Below, piece by piece: positions 1-11,080 of a stretch of 64,000 nucleotides of DNA; position 1 is the first letter of the stretch, and each line of letters begins with the position of its first letter. The DNA lies in assembly GCA_027475525.1 (NCBI GenBank), contig JAMWFC010000043.1, forward strand, positions 124,001 through 188,000, read 5' to 3'. Source of the stretch: Macrolepiota albuminosa. Its lineage: Eukaryota; Basidiomycota; Agaricomycetes; Agaricales; Agaricaceae. Under the pieces are notes generated by a model that was given only the letters and a program-made list of their open reading frames with translations, ran no database searches and was not told the origin of the DNA. The position numbers and the translations under genes were made by a program.

Positions 1-3000
1 CAGGCTTGCCCTTCAAGGCCCCCAAATCGATGGGAGGTGGCATTGCCGCTGGAGTCGATTCATTCGCCTTGCTACTCAATGGGATCGGACCTGATAATGA
101 TGAGTCACTTTCCTTTCCTTTTCCTTTGCCTGCCGAGAGACTGAAGGTTTTGCCAAAGAAGCTAGTGGGTACACTTGGGGCTGCAACGGGGCTTGATGCT
201 TGGCTGGGTATCGGTGACTGAGTACTCGGCGTCTCTGCTTTGGCTGCGAGACTAGCGAGAGAACCAGAGCTAGACGAGACAGGTGTGACTGCAGTTGTAG
301 GTTGAGGTGCTGTATTCGCTGGAAAGAAAGAAGCGAGATCAGCATTTGAAAGAGCAAATACGTAGCGAACGTCCTACGTTTGTCAGACAAACCGAGGGTC
401 GGGAGTGGTGCAGGTGTTGCGGAAGTCGTTGAAGAGGTCTGAACAGCGGTTATAGTCGGTGTTGCAGGTGTTGAATGGGTTGCAGGTGTTGCAGGTGTTG
501 CAGGTGTTGCAGGTGTTGCAGGTGTTGCAGGTGTCGCGGGCGTTGCAGCTGTTACAGGCGCTGCAGGCGTTGCAGGTGTTTCAGGTGTTTCAGGCGATGC
601 AGCAAGTTTAGATGAACCAAAGGCGGACAGAAGTGGCGGAGTTCTAGGCCGAGGCGGTTTACTGCTTGAGGTTGCATCTTCATCCGACTCATCTTTTGTG
701 GGCAAAGGCGCAATACGAGGTTGAGGAGATACGAGCGGCTTCGCAGGCGAAGGAGGTGCTTCATCATCGTCAGCAAGAGACACCGCGGAGCTTGCCAACG
801 GCGAGCTACGAGTTGGGCGAGTGCTAGGTCGGCCCAAGTTCAAGCCAAACGGAGTGGAAGGTGCTGGGGAGGGAGCTGACGCAAGCACGGGCCGAATGGG
901 AGGCGGGGTAACTTCTTTCGTTGGTGTCCCTGGAGGTGTTGTGCTTCCTTCTTGGATTTTCTCTGGCAAAGTTTCCGGTGGAGGTGAGGGTGTGACCTTG
1001 ACCTGAGGCACTTCTGGTTGTGGAGTTAGGGAAGGAGAGCGAGATTGAGGTAAGGGCACTGCAGTTGGCTCTGGAACAGTATCCTTGTCCTTAGAGCCCT
1101 CTTCCTCTTCCTCTTCCTCTTCTTCATCTTCCTCAGGTACATCGGAAAGTTGAGTCGGTTCTTCTTCAGACTCAGACTCAGACTCAGACTCCTCATCTTC
1201 GATCTCGCTTTCATCCACCTCCAAGTCATCGGACAAGAAGCCATCCTGCTCTTCTTCAGCATCTTCACTGCCAGAATGGATATCTCTCTCGCCTGCTTCT
1301 TCAGCATTGACTTCAGTGAAGGAACTTGTAAGAGAAATTGTCGAAAGATTGCCAAAGGACGGTTCGTCAGACAAACCACCTTTGCCTTCTGTGTCATGTG
1401 ATGCTAAAGGAATGAATTTCAGAGATACGGCTCGAAATGAAACAACCAGAGAATGTACTTGACAAAGTGTCTTCTCTATTCAGTGGCTCCTTTGGAGGTG
1501 TCATAGGAACAGGTAAATCCCTGTCAATGATCGGGAAAACAGACACAGGCTTGGGTTTCTCTGCTTCCGCACTCGTGCTTGTGCTAGGCTTGACCGAGTC
1601 TTTCGAATCACTATCTCCCACCTTCAATAGCTCATTAAACGACATCTTCGGCCCTGATAATGCCCCGAAACCTGTAGATACTCCGCTAAACGCTCCGAAT
1701 CCTCCAGTGGCAGGAGCCTTAGCAGGAGTCGGCGATCCCGCCGAGACAACTGGAAAGATTGATCGTGCAGCCCCAAGCGTAGAAGAAGATCCGAACGCAG
1801 GCGACGTAGAAGTCGACGGCGTCCCGGTTAAACTTGGTGAGCCGGCAAGTGCAGTTGGCAGACCCGAGGTAAGGCTTTTCGTATCTGCATTGGCATTAAA
1901 GAACGGAGATGACGTGGGGGTTTTATCACTCCCAAAGGCACCGAAGCCGGCAGCCGGTTTGAAGACAGAAGGGGTTGTGACGAGATTGGCAAAGGCACCT
2001 GGAGTAGGTCCCGTATTCTTGCCGAAAGGTGAAGAAGCCGGAGTAGTCGAAGCATTATCGGTCGACGGTGCTGGAGGCTGATCATCAATGGAAGCTTTCA
2101 CCAGTCGTGGTGTAACCTCTGGCGATGACGGCGGAGACTCCGTCAAGATAGTTGGCCTCGCAGACGCCTTAGTCGGTGAACTCTCCAATGTTTCAACTTC
2201 CTTCTCGGATGATGATTTCGCAAATGGAGACGCAGCAAATCCAGACGTTCCAAACGCAGATCCCGTTCCCAATGCCCCAGTTCCAGCAGCAGCAGCAAAG
2301 CTACCACTCGCCGGCGAAGTAGTCGCCGCAGTGGCGCCAAACGGTGATGCTGAAGAAGAAGCAAAAGCACCGAATCCACCAGAGACCGGATTGCCTGACT
2401 GTTTAGCTGCCGCAGCAAAAGAGGACGGTGCTGATGATGCAAAGGCTCCAAACCCTCCACTAAATCCAGATGCCGGTTGAATAGCAGTTGGCTTACCAAA
2501 CGACGATTGCCCAAATGCCGCCTGCTGTCCAAAAGATGGATTTCCAAACGACGACTGCCCAAATCCGGATGCAAGCTTAGTCGTGTTAGCAAAGGCCAAA
2601 GCAGGCGCTGGCTCTGTAGCCGGTTTTTGGTCGGTGGCGCTAGTCGTGGTTGCCGAAAAGTTGCTGAAAGCACCCGATGCAGGCTTGATGAGACCGAACG
2701 TGGACGTCGTATCCGTTGATGGTGCAACGTTGGTCGCAAACGATCCAAAAATTCCTCCAGATTTGGCCGACTGGGACGAGTCATTAGGTGCACCCAAACC
2801 CATTCCGCCGAGAGAGGGAGTGTCATCCGACATAGACATAGACTCTTCGCGTGTCATCTGAGCAACGGGCGCAGAACTCGATGACGAGCTCGGTGTTTCA
2901 AAACTTCCTTGTCCAAACACATTATGGACCGAGCCATTGTTAGCAAGAGATGAGAAAGAGTTACCTCCTCCTCCAAAAGCATTTGACGGTGCCGCCGTTC

Positions 3001-4931
3001 CAAACGAAGGATTTCCGAATACATTAGATGGCGTATTTCCTCCAACTGAACTACCACTAAAAGCACCACCCGACGAGCTTCCCCCACCAAACGCGCCCGA
3101 TGAACCACCGCTAAACGCACTAGGCGAACCACTCCCAAATGCACCCGAACCCGCTCCAAACACCGATGGATTCGCTGGCTGACCAAATGGAGAAGACTGC
3201 GTTTGCAAACTGCTAAATGCATTCGTCGAACTTGACGTCTGCCCGAAAGCTGACGGAGTACCAAACACAGATGAGGACGAAGCCTGTCCAAAAGGCGACG
3301 GCTGACCAAACGCCGAAGAAGTCGTTTTTTGTCCAAACCCAGTTGTTCCAAACGCCGAAGCGGCCTGTGTGCCAAAAGCAGAGGGCATGCCAAACACCGA
3401 TGTAACAGTGCTGGTCTGACCAAGAGAAGAAGGCTGACCAAAAGTAGATGGCGCTTGTGATGGTGGAGAAATTGGTGATATAACCGTTGCAGGGGAGGCG
3501 GCCGCGGTCACAGTCTGAGATGTTATCAACCCAGAATAGGGTGTAGAGTGTTCCAAATGCCACGCTTGAACAGTCCCGTCATCAAGGTACGCATACATGA
3601 TGGGCTCCATCACCTGCTCATCCGTTAGGTCAACAGCTAAGCCCAGGAGAAGCGTATCCCCCTGATCGTCGTTCAATGGTAAAGAAAGAGGATTTTCTTG
3701 TGACTCTTGGTACCACTGGGTACCAATGCTTCCCAGGATCTCGATGTCGACTGATGCTTTATCAGCCACCACGACGAGGGACTTGGATTCTGTCGCGCCT
3801 GCTCCTTCGTCCCACTTGTGTAGTGCAAGGATGTGTGATTGATTCGAGCGGTCAGAGGCCGGGAAAGGGAAATTGGGGGCGTAATATATCGCTGTTTGCG
3901 TCTTGGGATCAACACAGATTATGTGTTGTACGGGATCTGTCCCTAATCCTCCGTAGCTTGTTCTGAAAGTATGACCGGGTGTAAGCCAATCAAGTGAAGC
4001 AAGCGGGCTTTGGTGTGTAGGCGGAACATGCTTGTGTAACGAGCTTTTGTTAGTTAGCGGATATGTCAGAATGTCACCGCTTTGCAAACCGATCGCGATG
4101 TGTTTTCCCTTCGGAGACCACGCAACTACGAATCATAAGTGATATGAAAGATATAAAGAACGCAAAAACTTACCCGCAACCGGCGCATTTCCTGATGTAG
4201 AACTCCATCCTCCCTGCGCCTCTAGCTTCATATTGTACAAAACGATTGCGTTGTCCGAGTAAACCACTGCGAGGAAATCAAGGAGACTTGGTTCGGGGCC
4301 AGGATTAGGCGCTAAGGCGCGTATTGGGCCTCTAGTTGGGGGTAGTGCATAGATGGGATTCACTGAGTCATTACCAGCAGAGAAAAGCTTGGCGGTGTCA
4401 TAGACTAGAAGCTCGCCGCCCTCAAATGCAACGAACAAACGCGTTTCACTGTTTGCAAATGCAAGAATAATCGGTTTTTGGGAATTGGTCCGTATTGTTC
4501 GTTGAGGTGTAAAGGTCTCATTGCTGGCTTTGGCACTTTTGAAAGCGGAACGTAGATCAGCTAATTGTGAGAAGACCAAAGCTGCATCGTGATTCAATGA
4601 CAGGACATCGAAGCAGAGGGAATGATAACAAACAGTGTGTTCCATCGTCTTGCAATGTCACGGCTCCAAACCATCCTTTTGAGTTCGCAACTGCGAAAAG
4701 AAGGTAAAGTAGATTGGGTTGATGCGGATACGGCTTTATAGAGAGTTTGACACGCTCTTGCTTGTTCAATTGGCGAAATTTTGGGTACTAATGAAATTCC
4801 AGAACTTGAGATACACTATAAGGCATGAAACGCACGTTAAAGCCATCTGAAGGACACTCCTTTGCAGTCGGATTAATCGAGATCTGAGCCGGTTGCGGGA
4901 CAACCAGTTGCGTGAAGTCGTCCATCATCAT
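1..4931 (-). CDS. NUP159: FG nucleoporin of the Nup159/Nup214 type, 3' end outside window
   Basis: Cytoplasmic-face nucleoporin that in this family anchors the DEAD-box helicase Dbp5 and promotes mRNA export. Six exons can be placed: complement(<1..318, 378..1388, 1447..4125, 4174..4581, 4634..4787, 4836..4931). All introns are 48-59 bp GT..AG and every join keeps frame; the acceptor at 1389 could instead be 1403, also in frame. The start is the first of three consecutive ATGs at 4931. Residues about 1-430 resemble the Nup159/214 N-terminal beta-propeller (FRQLNKQERVKLS, then LLFAVANSKGWFGAV, VAWSPKGKHIAIGLQSGD). Next comes a region of about 700 residues dense in FG motifs (SAFG, SPFG, GFGQ), then acidic and Ser/Pro-rich linkers with an Ala-Thr-Pro minisatellite. 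The reading frame is open at base 1, so the C-terminal coiled coil lies outside. More than 1,550 residues are encoded here. Family identity is strong; the symbol follows yeast usage. Confidence 0.9.
459..592. repeat. 9-bp minisatellite coding for Ala-Thr-Pro repeats inside NUP159
   Basis: A run of about a dozen units of GTTGCAGGT (read on +) with a few variants. On the minus strand it encodes repeated Ala-Thr-Pro in the linker after the FG region. Units are multiples of 3, so copy-number change would keep frame. Confidence 0.85.
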
Positions 4932-5088
4932 CGCAAAGAACGTGCTTTAAGAAAGCACAGTATTCGTCAAGTAGACGTAAATGTTGTTGGTGGCAGTCCA
5001 GGCAAAGTCAAAGTCGCGGTGTCAGATTAAACAAAGTCTTCTCATTCCAGAGACACTCTCTGATTAGTACACGTACCTAAAATTCAAC

Positions 5089-5189
5089 GCCTTCTTGGCT
5101 CAGTTGGCTAGAGCGCAGGTCTCATAGCAATATGACATGGCATTTGTCATGTAATCCTGAGGTCGCAAGTTCGAGCCTTGCAGAGGGCA
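5089..5189 (+). tRNA. tRNA-Met(CAU), intron-containing
   Basis: Cloverleaf with acceptor stem GCCTTCT/AGAGGGC, discriminator A, D-arm GGCTCAGTTGGCTAGAGC and T-arm with TTCGA. The anticodon loop CTCATAA is interrupted after position 37 by a 26-bp intron (5127-5152); the mature length is 75 nt. The 31:39 T-T pair and the loop match elongator tRNA-Met of other eukaryotes. A T5 run follows at about 5192, fitting Pol III termination. Confidence 0.92.
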
Positions 5190-5994
5190 TATCTTTTTAT
5201 TCATTTTGATGATGGGGTCGTTTTCAAAGTTCAAATCCACATCCATGGTGTTCCTTGACAGAGCTCTTCTTGACGCTTTTTTTTTAGCTGCTTGGTGTTC
5301 AAGGCAAGTTATTCCGACATCATGTAGTTCATTCAAGTCCTTCTCAACTTGCAAAAGAAATATTCCAAACTGCAGCGAGGACGCAGGTGAAGGATCAGCA
5401 GCGTCCGTGGCATATTGCCGCGCGCCTGTATCGTTCCTCAACCTTGTATGTACGTTGCTCCCACAATAACTTCGAGCTCCTTGGCAGATGCCTGCCGAGT
5501 TTTATTATGTGATGATATTCTTCTGGTCGAGTCTTCCATCAATAGTTCTTGGAGCATCAAGCATGCACGGCCCTGTTGCACCAACCCAAGGCCGGTCGCT
5601 AATAGTCGATACGACTGCATATTCATTTTCGCGCTTCTGATATGTCTCAAATGTGTCGAAAGATGTCAGTATCTGAATACAACGGAGCTTGTTCATTGTA
5701 CTTTATATTTGCGATCAGCTCAGTTGATTTCACGGCCGAACAAATATATAATTCTTTTTTGCTGCTCCCGGAGCTTCCATACCTCTATCACGAGTCACTG
5801 GGTAAGCTAAGTTATGACGAGATTGTAAATCAAGTTCTGATATTCTTTAGTGTTATCCACAGTGCCTCAAAATCACGTTCCTCCACCTCCTCTCTCAACC
5901 CGAGAACGTTTTTGTACGAATTGACATCAATTGCATCGGCTGAAAGCAACGCGTCCATGAGAAGCCATCTTGTCTTGGACTCAACTAGCCGCAT
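5100..5994 (-). CDS. Hypothetical multi-exon protein, not recognised
   Basis: I do not recognise the family. Coding-like stretches on the minus strand begin at ATG 5994 (MRLVESKTRWLLMDALLSAD), pass through a short stretch around 5780-5750 and continue as helical, hydrophilic sequence at 5640-5445 (LQELLMEDSTRRIS) and 5425-5200 (FGIFLLQVEKDLNEL, then a basic patch AAKKKASRR). Several introns are needed and I cannot fix all junctions. The last frame stays open into the tRNA-Met locus on the opposite strand and first stops at 5100, so the true 3' end may lie before the tRNA through one more intron. The composition suggests a small alpha-helical protein. Confidence 0.4.
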
Positions 5995-6229
5995 TATGCC
6001 TTACGAACATTAACTATTGGTCCTTTGGCGTAACCGAGAGACCGAAGGAAACCGAAGTGTCCTTCGAGGAATACTGATAGCCGGTCACATGATAACCTCA
6101 TTTTTTTCAAGCGATCGCCAAGGTTTTTCCCGAAAGGCGGCGGGAAGTATGTATAATAACGGGTCTGGCCAATCCTTCCTTACTTTCACTCATTCCACGT
6201 CCTTGACGGTCGTTTACACATAAGGTCTA

Positions 6230-8065
6230 ATGGCCACCACTTTTCACCCCCCAATTCCTCTGGACAGTAAATTGGGCGCCGCGTTTCTGGGAAACTTGAT
6301 AGCCGGAATGTTCGTCTCCCAAAACCCCTGAGAGGTTCCTTGGTCATTAATTTACTTGACATTTCATTATAGTTTCTACGGGATCACATGCGTCCAGGCC
6401 TACCTTTACTTCATCAAATACAGCAAGAGAGATAAATCATGGTTCAGGGGAATAGTGCGCATCTGAATCTATCTACGTCTCAGTTTTTAGCTGATACGGT
6501 ACATCCAGATCTTCTTCCTCTGGTGAGCACTTAGACGCCCATCACCCGTTTCCATCATTATTGATGTCGACAGGATCTTGGACACGGTACACCTTGCATT
6601 CGTTACGCATGGATTGTATATCTACATGGTCTCAAATTTCGGAAACCTTGCTGCCCTCGCTGCACCTCCATGGTCTGTGTTATTGTCATTATTTGACGAA
6701 ACAACGCTCATTGAACTTACAATCCAACTACAGGAGTCTCCTGGTACGTCATCGTTTGATATTGACAACGTTGAACGGCAAACAGAAACCCTGCTGCAGG
6801 CCCAAATCTATGTCACGGTAAACAACCACTGTTCAGTTGAGGAGCATAATAACCTACTTTCAACCTAGTGCATTAGTGACGCGATCGTCAGATGGTAAAT
6901 ACGAAGTTGCCTCCTTCCTTTCCTTTTTTGATCTTGTGTGCAGTATATTTGGTGGTCGCGTCTGGCTAAGTAAGTAATCTTATTCGCTATTAACACTTTG
7001 ACTGATCTCATTGCTTGAAAATAGTGACGCGCAGAAACTATATTCTTATCACTTGCATCGTAAGTACTTCTAGATATCATGTCTCGTATAGACTGATCTG
7101 ATCTGATCTTATCTTCCTTCCAGGCCTTAACTTCAACATGCACATTCGGTACGTTTGTGATATATCGCGGCGGCTATACTAGAAACTAAACGCTGTTGAT
7201 CAATCCTAGTTACTGGAATCGGTAAGATCTACTTCTCTCTAATTTCTGGTACCATGATTCTAACCTTGGAAATCAGCATTCGCTACACGAGCGTTCGTCT
7301 TGCCTATATTTCAACCTAGCGGTTTCTTATTGTCAAACACATACAGATTCGCTATGAAAGAGTTTCGGCACTTCTCTAAAATTTCTGTGAGTTGTAAAGG
7401 CTCCTGTCCACACGTCAATTTTTGATCAACATATATACACTCAGTATTTCCTGTACACCTCACTTGGAAGCGGGGTTGCAGCCGATCTGTTAATCGCCGG
7501 AACCCTATGCTTCAGTCTCTCGCAACGCAAGACAGGGTTCAAGAAGTACATACGACTTTCCTATGAGCCTGACTGCACCTACTAATTTCCTTTTCAGGAC
7601 TGATTCAATAGTCACCGTGCTAATTATGTACACCATAAATACAAGTAAGTCAACGACACTGCGTAGATTGATCAAAGACGGCTGAAATGTAGCTTCAACA
7701 GGTCTTTTGACGACGTGAGTCTTGGTATTGTTTCGCGGCGCCCCACGAAGATTATTAATTCACACTCTAGAATATGTTCCACTGCTTGCTTTATCACCTA
7801 TACTATATGGCCAAACGAGTTCACGTTCATCGGGATCTACTTCTCCCTTAGTAAACGTGAGTCCATCATCTCAGTGATGATACAAGATTCTGACCTTGAT
7901 GGATTAGTGTTCCTTAACAGTTTACTAGCAACGCTCAACGGCCGTGAGTCACTATCTGGAAAGCTCGGCGGGGTGTCAAACATCTCCAACCTATCCAACA
8001 TGGATACCGATTTCTCATTCAAAGCCTCGCATAGCAGACGGGGACCTGTAAGCTCCCTCCGTTGA
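6230..8065 (+). CDS. Multi-pass membrane protein, DUF6534 family
   Basis: Many short exons from ATG 6230 to the stop at 8065. The family is fungal, seven-helix and of unknown function. The N-terminal exon ends in LGAAFLGNLIAG; the first intron is 6310-6372 and the next exon continues FYGITCVQAYLYF. Later exons give DTVHLAFVTHGLYIYMVSNF, then YFLYTSLGSGVAADLLIAGT. The C-terminal hallmark VFLNSLLATLNGRESL lies near 7905-7955, followed by a Ser-rich cytosolic tail. The exon count is about ten; I placed only the ends and first intron exactly. Receptor-like architecture is seen, but no ligand or pathway can be inferred. Confidence 0.75.
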
Positions 8066-8768
8066 TGTTCATCCTGAATCTTCTGTTTGATAGCATTATT
8101 ACTGTAGCCTGTCCTTGTCAGTATTGACCGACAAGTGGTCAAAGATTACGAGATGGAACCAACCCCTAAAAGGCCGTCTTTATGAGTCTTTACTCATCGG
8201 TTGGCATTTTATCTCATGGACATCCTCTTTGTTTATGTATACGATTCTATGTATACTTGTTCATTTCTTTAGGCATGCAGGACTTGTAATTTCAATCATT
8301 ATCGAAATTTCACTCATACTCATTTAATAACCTTGAGCCCACACATGATGCTTGAATTTTTCACTTGGGTGTGCCGTTATAATGGACCTGCCTTCATGCA
8401 ACGGAATTAGATGTGGAATAGCGTAGATCATCAGACCTGACAGTAAATCCTGGAAGTAAAAGTAGTATTAGTTTACGTCCTATTACAAGTAAGTGAATAA
8501 AGCTTGGATATAGGTGTAAGAAGTCAAAAACTCTCTGGCTCATTGAGTTACGAGTGCACGTGACCGTGAGTTTTCTCTTAATGCTTGTTTGCGCATATTG
8601 ACGAATATTTTCTGCCTGGTACCAAATTGGATGCTTGATCGATTTTTTCAAGCACCCGCTGGGTTCGCTCGGATATTTTGCTGTCCACGAGCGTACGTTC
8701 ATCATTATCTCGCACCTCCGGGAACTCGATTGTTCTCTGCGTCTCCTGCTTGTCTAGCAAAGAAGAAA

Positions 8769-10812
8769 ATGCCTCCTAAGAAAGCCGCAGCACCCGAGAA
8801 GAAGGTTCTTCTCGGTCGACCGAGTAACAATCTCAAGATTGGCATCGTAGGTTTGTTCTTGTACAACGATAAAACATTCAGCGGTTTACATCTGGCGCGT
8901 AGGTGTTCCTAATGTTGGAAAATCTTCTTTCTTCAATGCGCTCTCCGAAACCGGTGTGTGATGGACTATCGATCCATCAATTATTTTATTTATCACCGTC
9001 ATATCTACAGATCTCGGAAAGGCTGCCAACTTTCCTTACGCTACCATAAATCCCGAAGAAGCGCGTATCCCAGTGCCAGACGCGCGTTTTGAATGGTTAT
9101 GCGAGACATATAAGCCCGTCTCACGCGTCCCTGCATTCCTGACTTGCATTGATATCGCCGGCCTCACAGCGGTAAGTTGCCGATTGAATCCATGTTATCA
9201 CCTTCTCCCATCTCTTCTATAGGGTGCGTCCACTGGTGCTGGTCTTGGCAACGCTTTCTTGTCACACGTTCGCGCCGTCGATGGTATTTTCCAGGTCGTT
9301 CGTGCCTTCGACGATGCCGAGGTCATTCACGTTGAGGGTGATGTTGATCCTATCCGCGACATGGAAATCATTCAAACGGAGCTAAGGTTGAAGGATATTG
9401 AATGGGTAGAAAAGCATCTCGACGGCTTGAAGCGCGGTGGCCGTGCTCTGGGCAACACTAGTCTAGCCGACAAGGCCAAAAAGGAAGAGATTGTGAGTTC
9501 ATGCTCAACAACTAGATAGTTAACGAACGAACGTTGATATCAGTCGCAAGGCCACAGTGGAGAAAATTCACAAGGTCCTCACGGTTGACAACAAGGATGT
9601 TCGCAAAGCAGAGTGGACTAATAAAGAGGTGAATACCTCAATTTGCTTCCATCCTATCTTTTCTTTTGCTTTTTGTGTGATGAAAAAGAGCGTATTGCTC
9701 GAATAACCCAGCTCGTCGAGGAGGGAGTAACGCCCCAATATTCCTATGAGAGAATTTTTTTTTGCTGACCACCATTTAACTTCATCACAACGCCATCTCA
9801 ACTCTTACTGACAATACCTCTTTTTAATAGGTAAATCACACTGATCCTCCGCGGAACATCATGCACAATTCCTCTTATATGACGATAAAGAGCTTGAAGC
9901 TCGATAACCCAGCTCGTCGAGGCGGGAGTAACGCCCCATAATGTCTCTGAGAACAACCTTTGATCTGACTCTTCCTTCCTTTTCGCCCAGCCTTCCTTTG
10001 TACAATCAAACTCCTACTCACTATTCCTCTGTAGATTGAAGTCGTCAACGGCCTCACCCTACTAACCGCAAAACCCATTACTTACCTCGTCAACCTCAGC
10101 GAACGTGACTACGTTCGCAAAAAGAACAAATGGTACATCCATTATTCCTTACCATCAATCATTTAATCGCTCGTTCCTAATAACTTCCCGCGTGTAGGCT
10201 TCCGAAGATCAAAGCATGGATCGACGCCAACAACCCCGGTGACCCTTTAATCCCATTCTCCGTTGCGCTTGAGGAGCGCCTCGTGTCGATGTCGCCTGAG
10301 GAGAGGAAGGAAGAAGAGGCCAAGGTTGGCGCTACCAGTGCCCTCGGCAAAATCACTCAGGCTGGTTATAGCAGTCTTGATGTTCGTTTCTTCTCTTGTT
10401 GAAATCATCGACTTCACGCTTAACCTGTGATTCGTTACATTAGCTCATTCGTTACTTCACCTGTGGTCCCGATGAAGTTCGTGCTTGGACGATAAGGCAG
10501 GGTACGAAGGCGCCGCAAGCCGCCGGTGTCATCCAGTACGTTCCTGATCTGCGAGTACATACGAGAGCATTGCTTATACAGCTGGTGTATATAGCTCGGA
10601 CTTCGAGAATAAGTTTGTGTGTGGTGAAATTATGACATATGATGACCTTAAGGAGCACGGTTCGGAAGCCGCCGTCAAGGCTGCTGGTAAGCTGAGGCAG
10701 CAAGGGAAGCCTTATGAGAGTACGTCATCGATTCCTTCAACCGCCTTATGTACTAATTCATGTATCACCAGTGGTTGATGGCGACATTGCATACTGGAAA
10801 GCAGGTAACTAG
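8769..10812 (+). CDS. OLA1: Obg-like ATPase 1 (YchF family)
   Basis: YchF/OLA1 P-loop protein, which in the family prefers ATP over GTP and is linked to ribosomes and stress responses. Ten exons: 8769..8850, 8903..8953, 9011..9171, 9223..9492, 9551..9628, 10035..10132, 10198..10381, 10444..10535, 10595..10719, 10772..10812, giving 393 residues, the family norm. Seen in order: Walker [10 protein letters not shown], switch [20 protein letters not shown] (G3), the helical arm, [13 protein letters not shown] (G4-like region), and the C-terminal TGS domain with [20 protein letters not shown] and [12 protein letters not shown]. Most introns are about 50-65 bp, but the fifth (9629-10034) is 406 bp and internally duplicated. 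The frame is also open upstream of the chosen ATG to 8589; the chosen start matches the family N-terminus MPPKK. Confidence 0.96.
9629..10034 (+). repeat. Tandemly duplicated intron within OLA1
   Basis: Two half-introns of 202 bp (9629-9830) and 204 bp (9831-10034) share a diverged core (CCAGCTCGTCGAGG, GGGAGTAACGCCCC) at an offset of about 201 bp. The junction reads TTTTTAATAG directly followed by GTAAAT, a 3' site abutting a 5' site. Confidence 0.75.
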
Positions 10813-11080
10813 GGGTCCGGTTTGCACAATACGTACGTATGGGTTAAGAAGTAAAGAACTACTGTAGAATACATGTATGGGACGTAGGAAGCGAAACTCG
10901 TGAGCGCTGCGAAGGCATAATTGTTCTACTCTGCACAATTGAGGATATTGGAGGTAGGCATCTATTTTTTTCCTTGACGACGCAAATTCCGTTGCCGTGC
11001 AGCTCGTGAGGCATGAACTTGGTGTATTCACATCCACTTCTTCATTCTTGGGCACATTCCTTCAAAAGACTCGGATAACA

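Noticed and set aside
1437..3182. Plus-strand open frames across the nucleoporin.
   Set aside because: They are antisense shadows of the low-complexity FG and Ser/Pro coding sequence.
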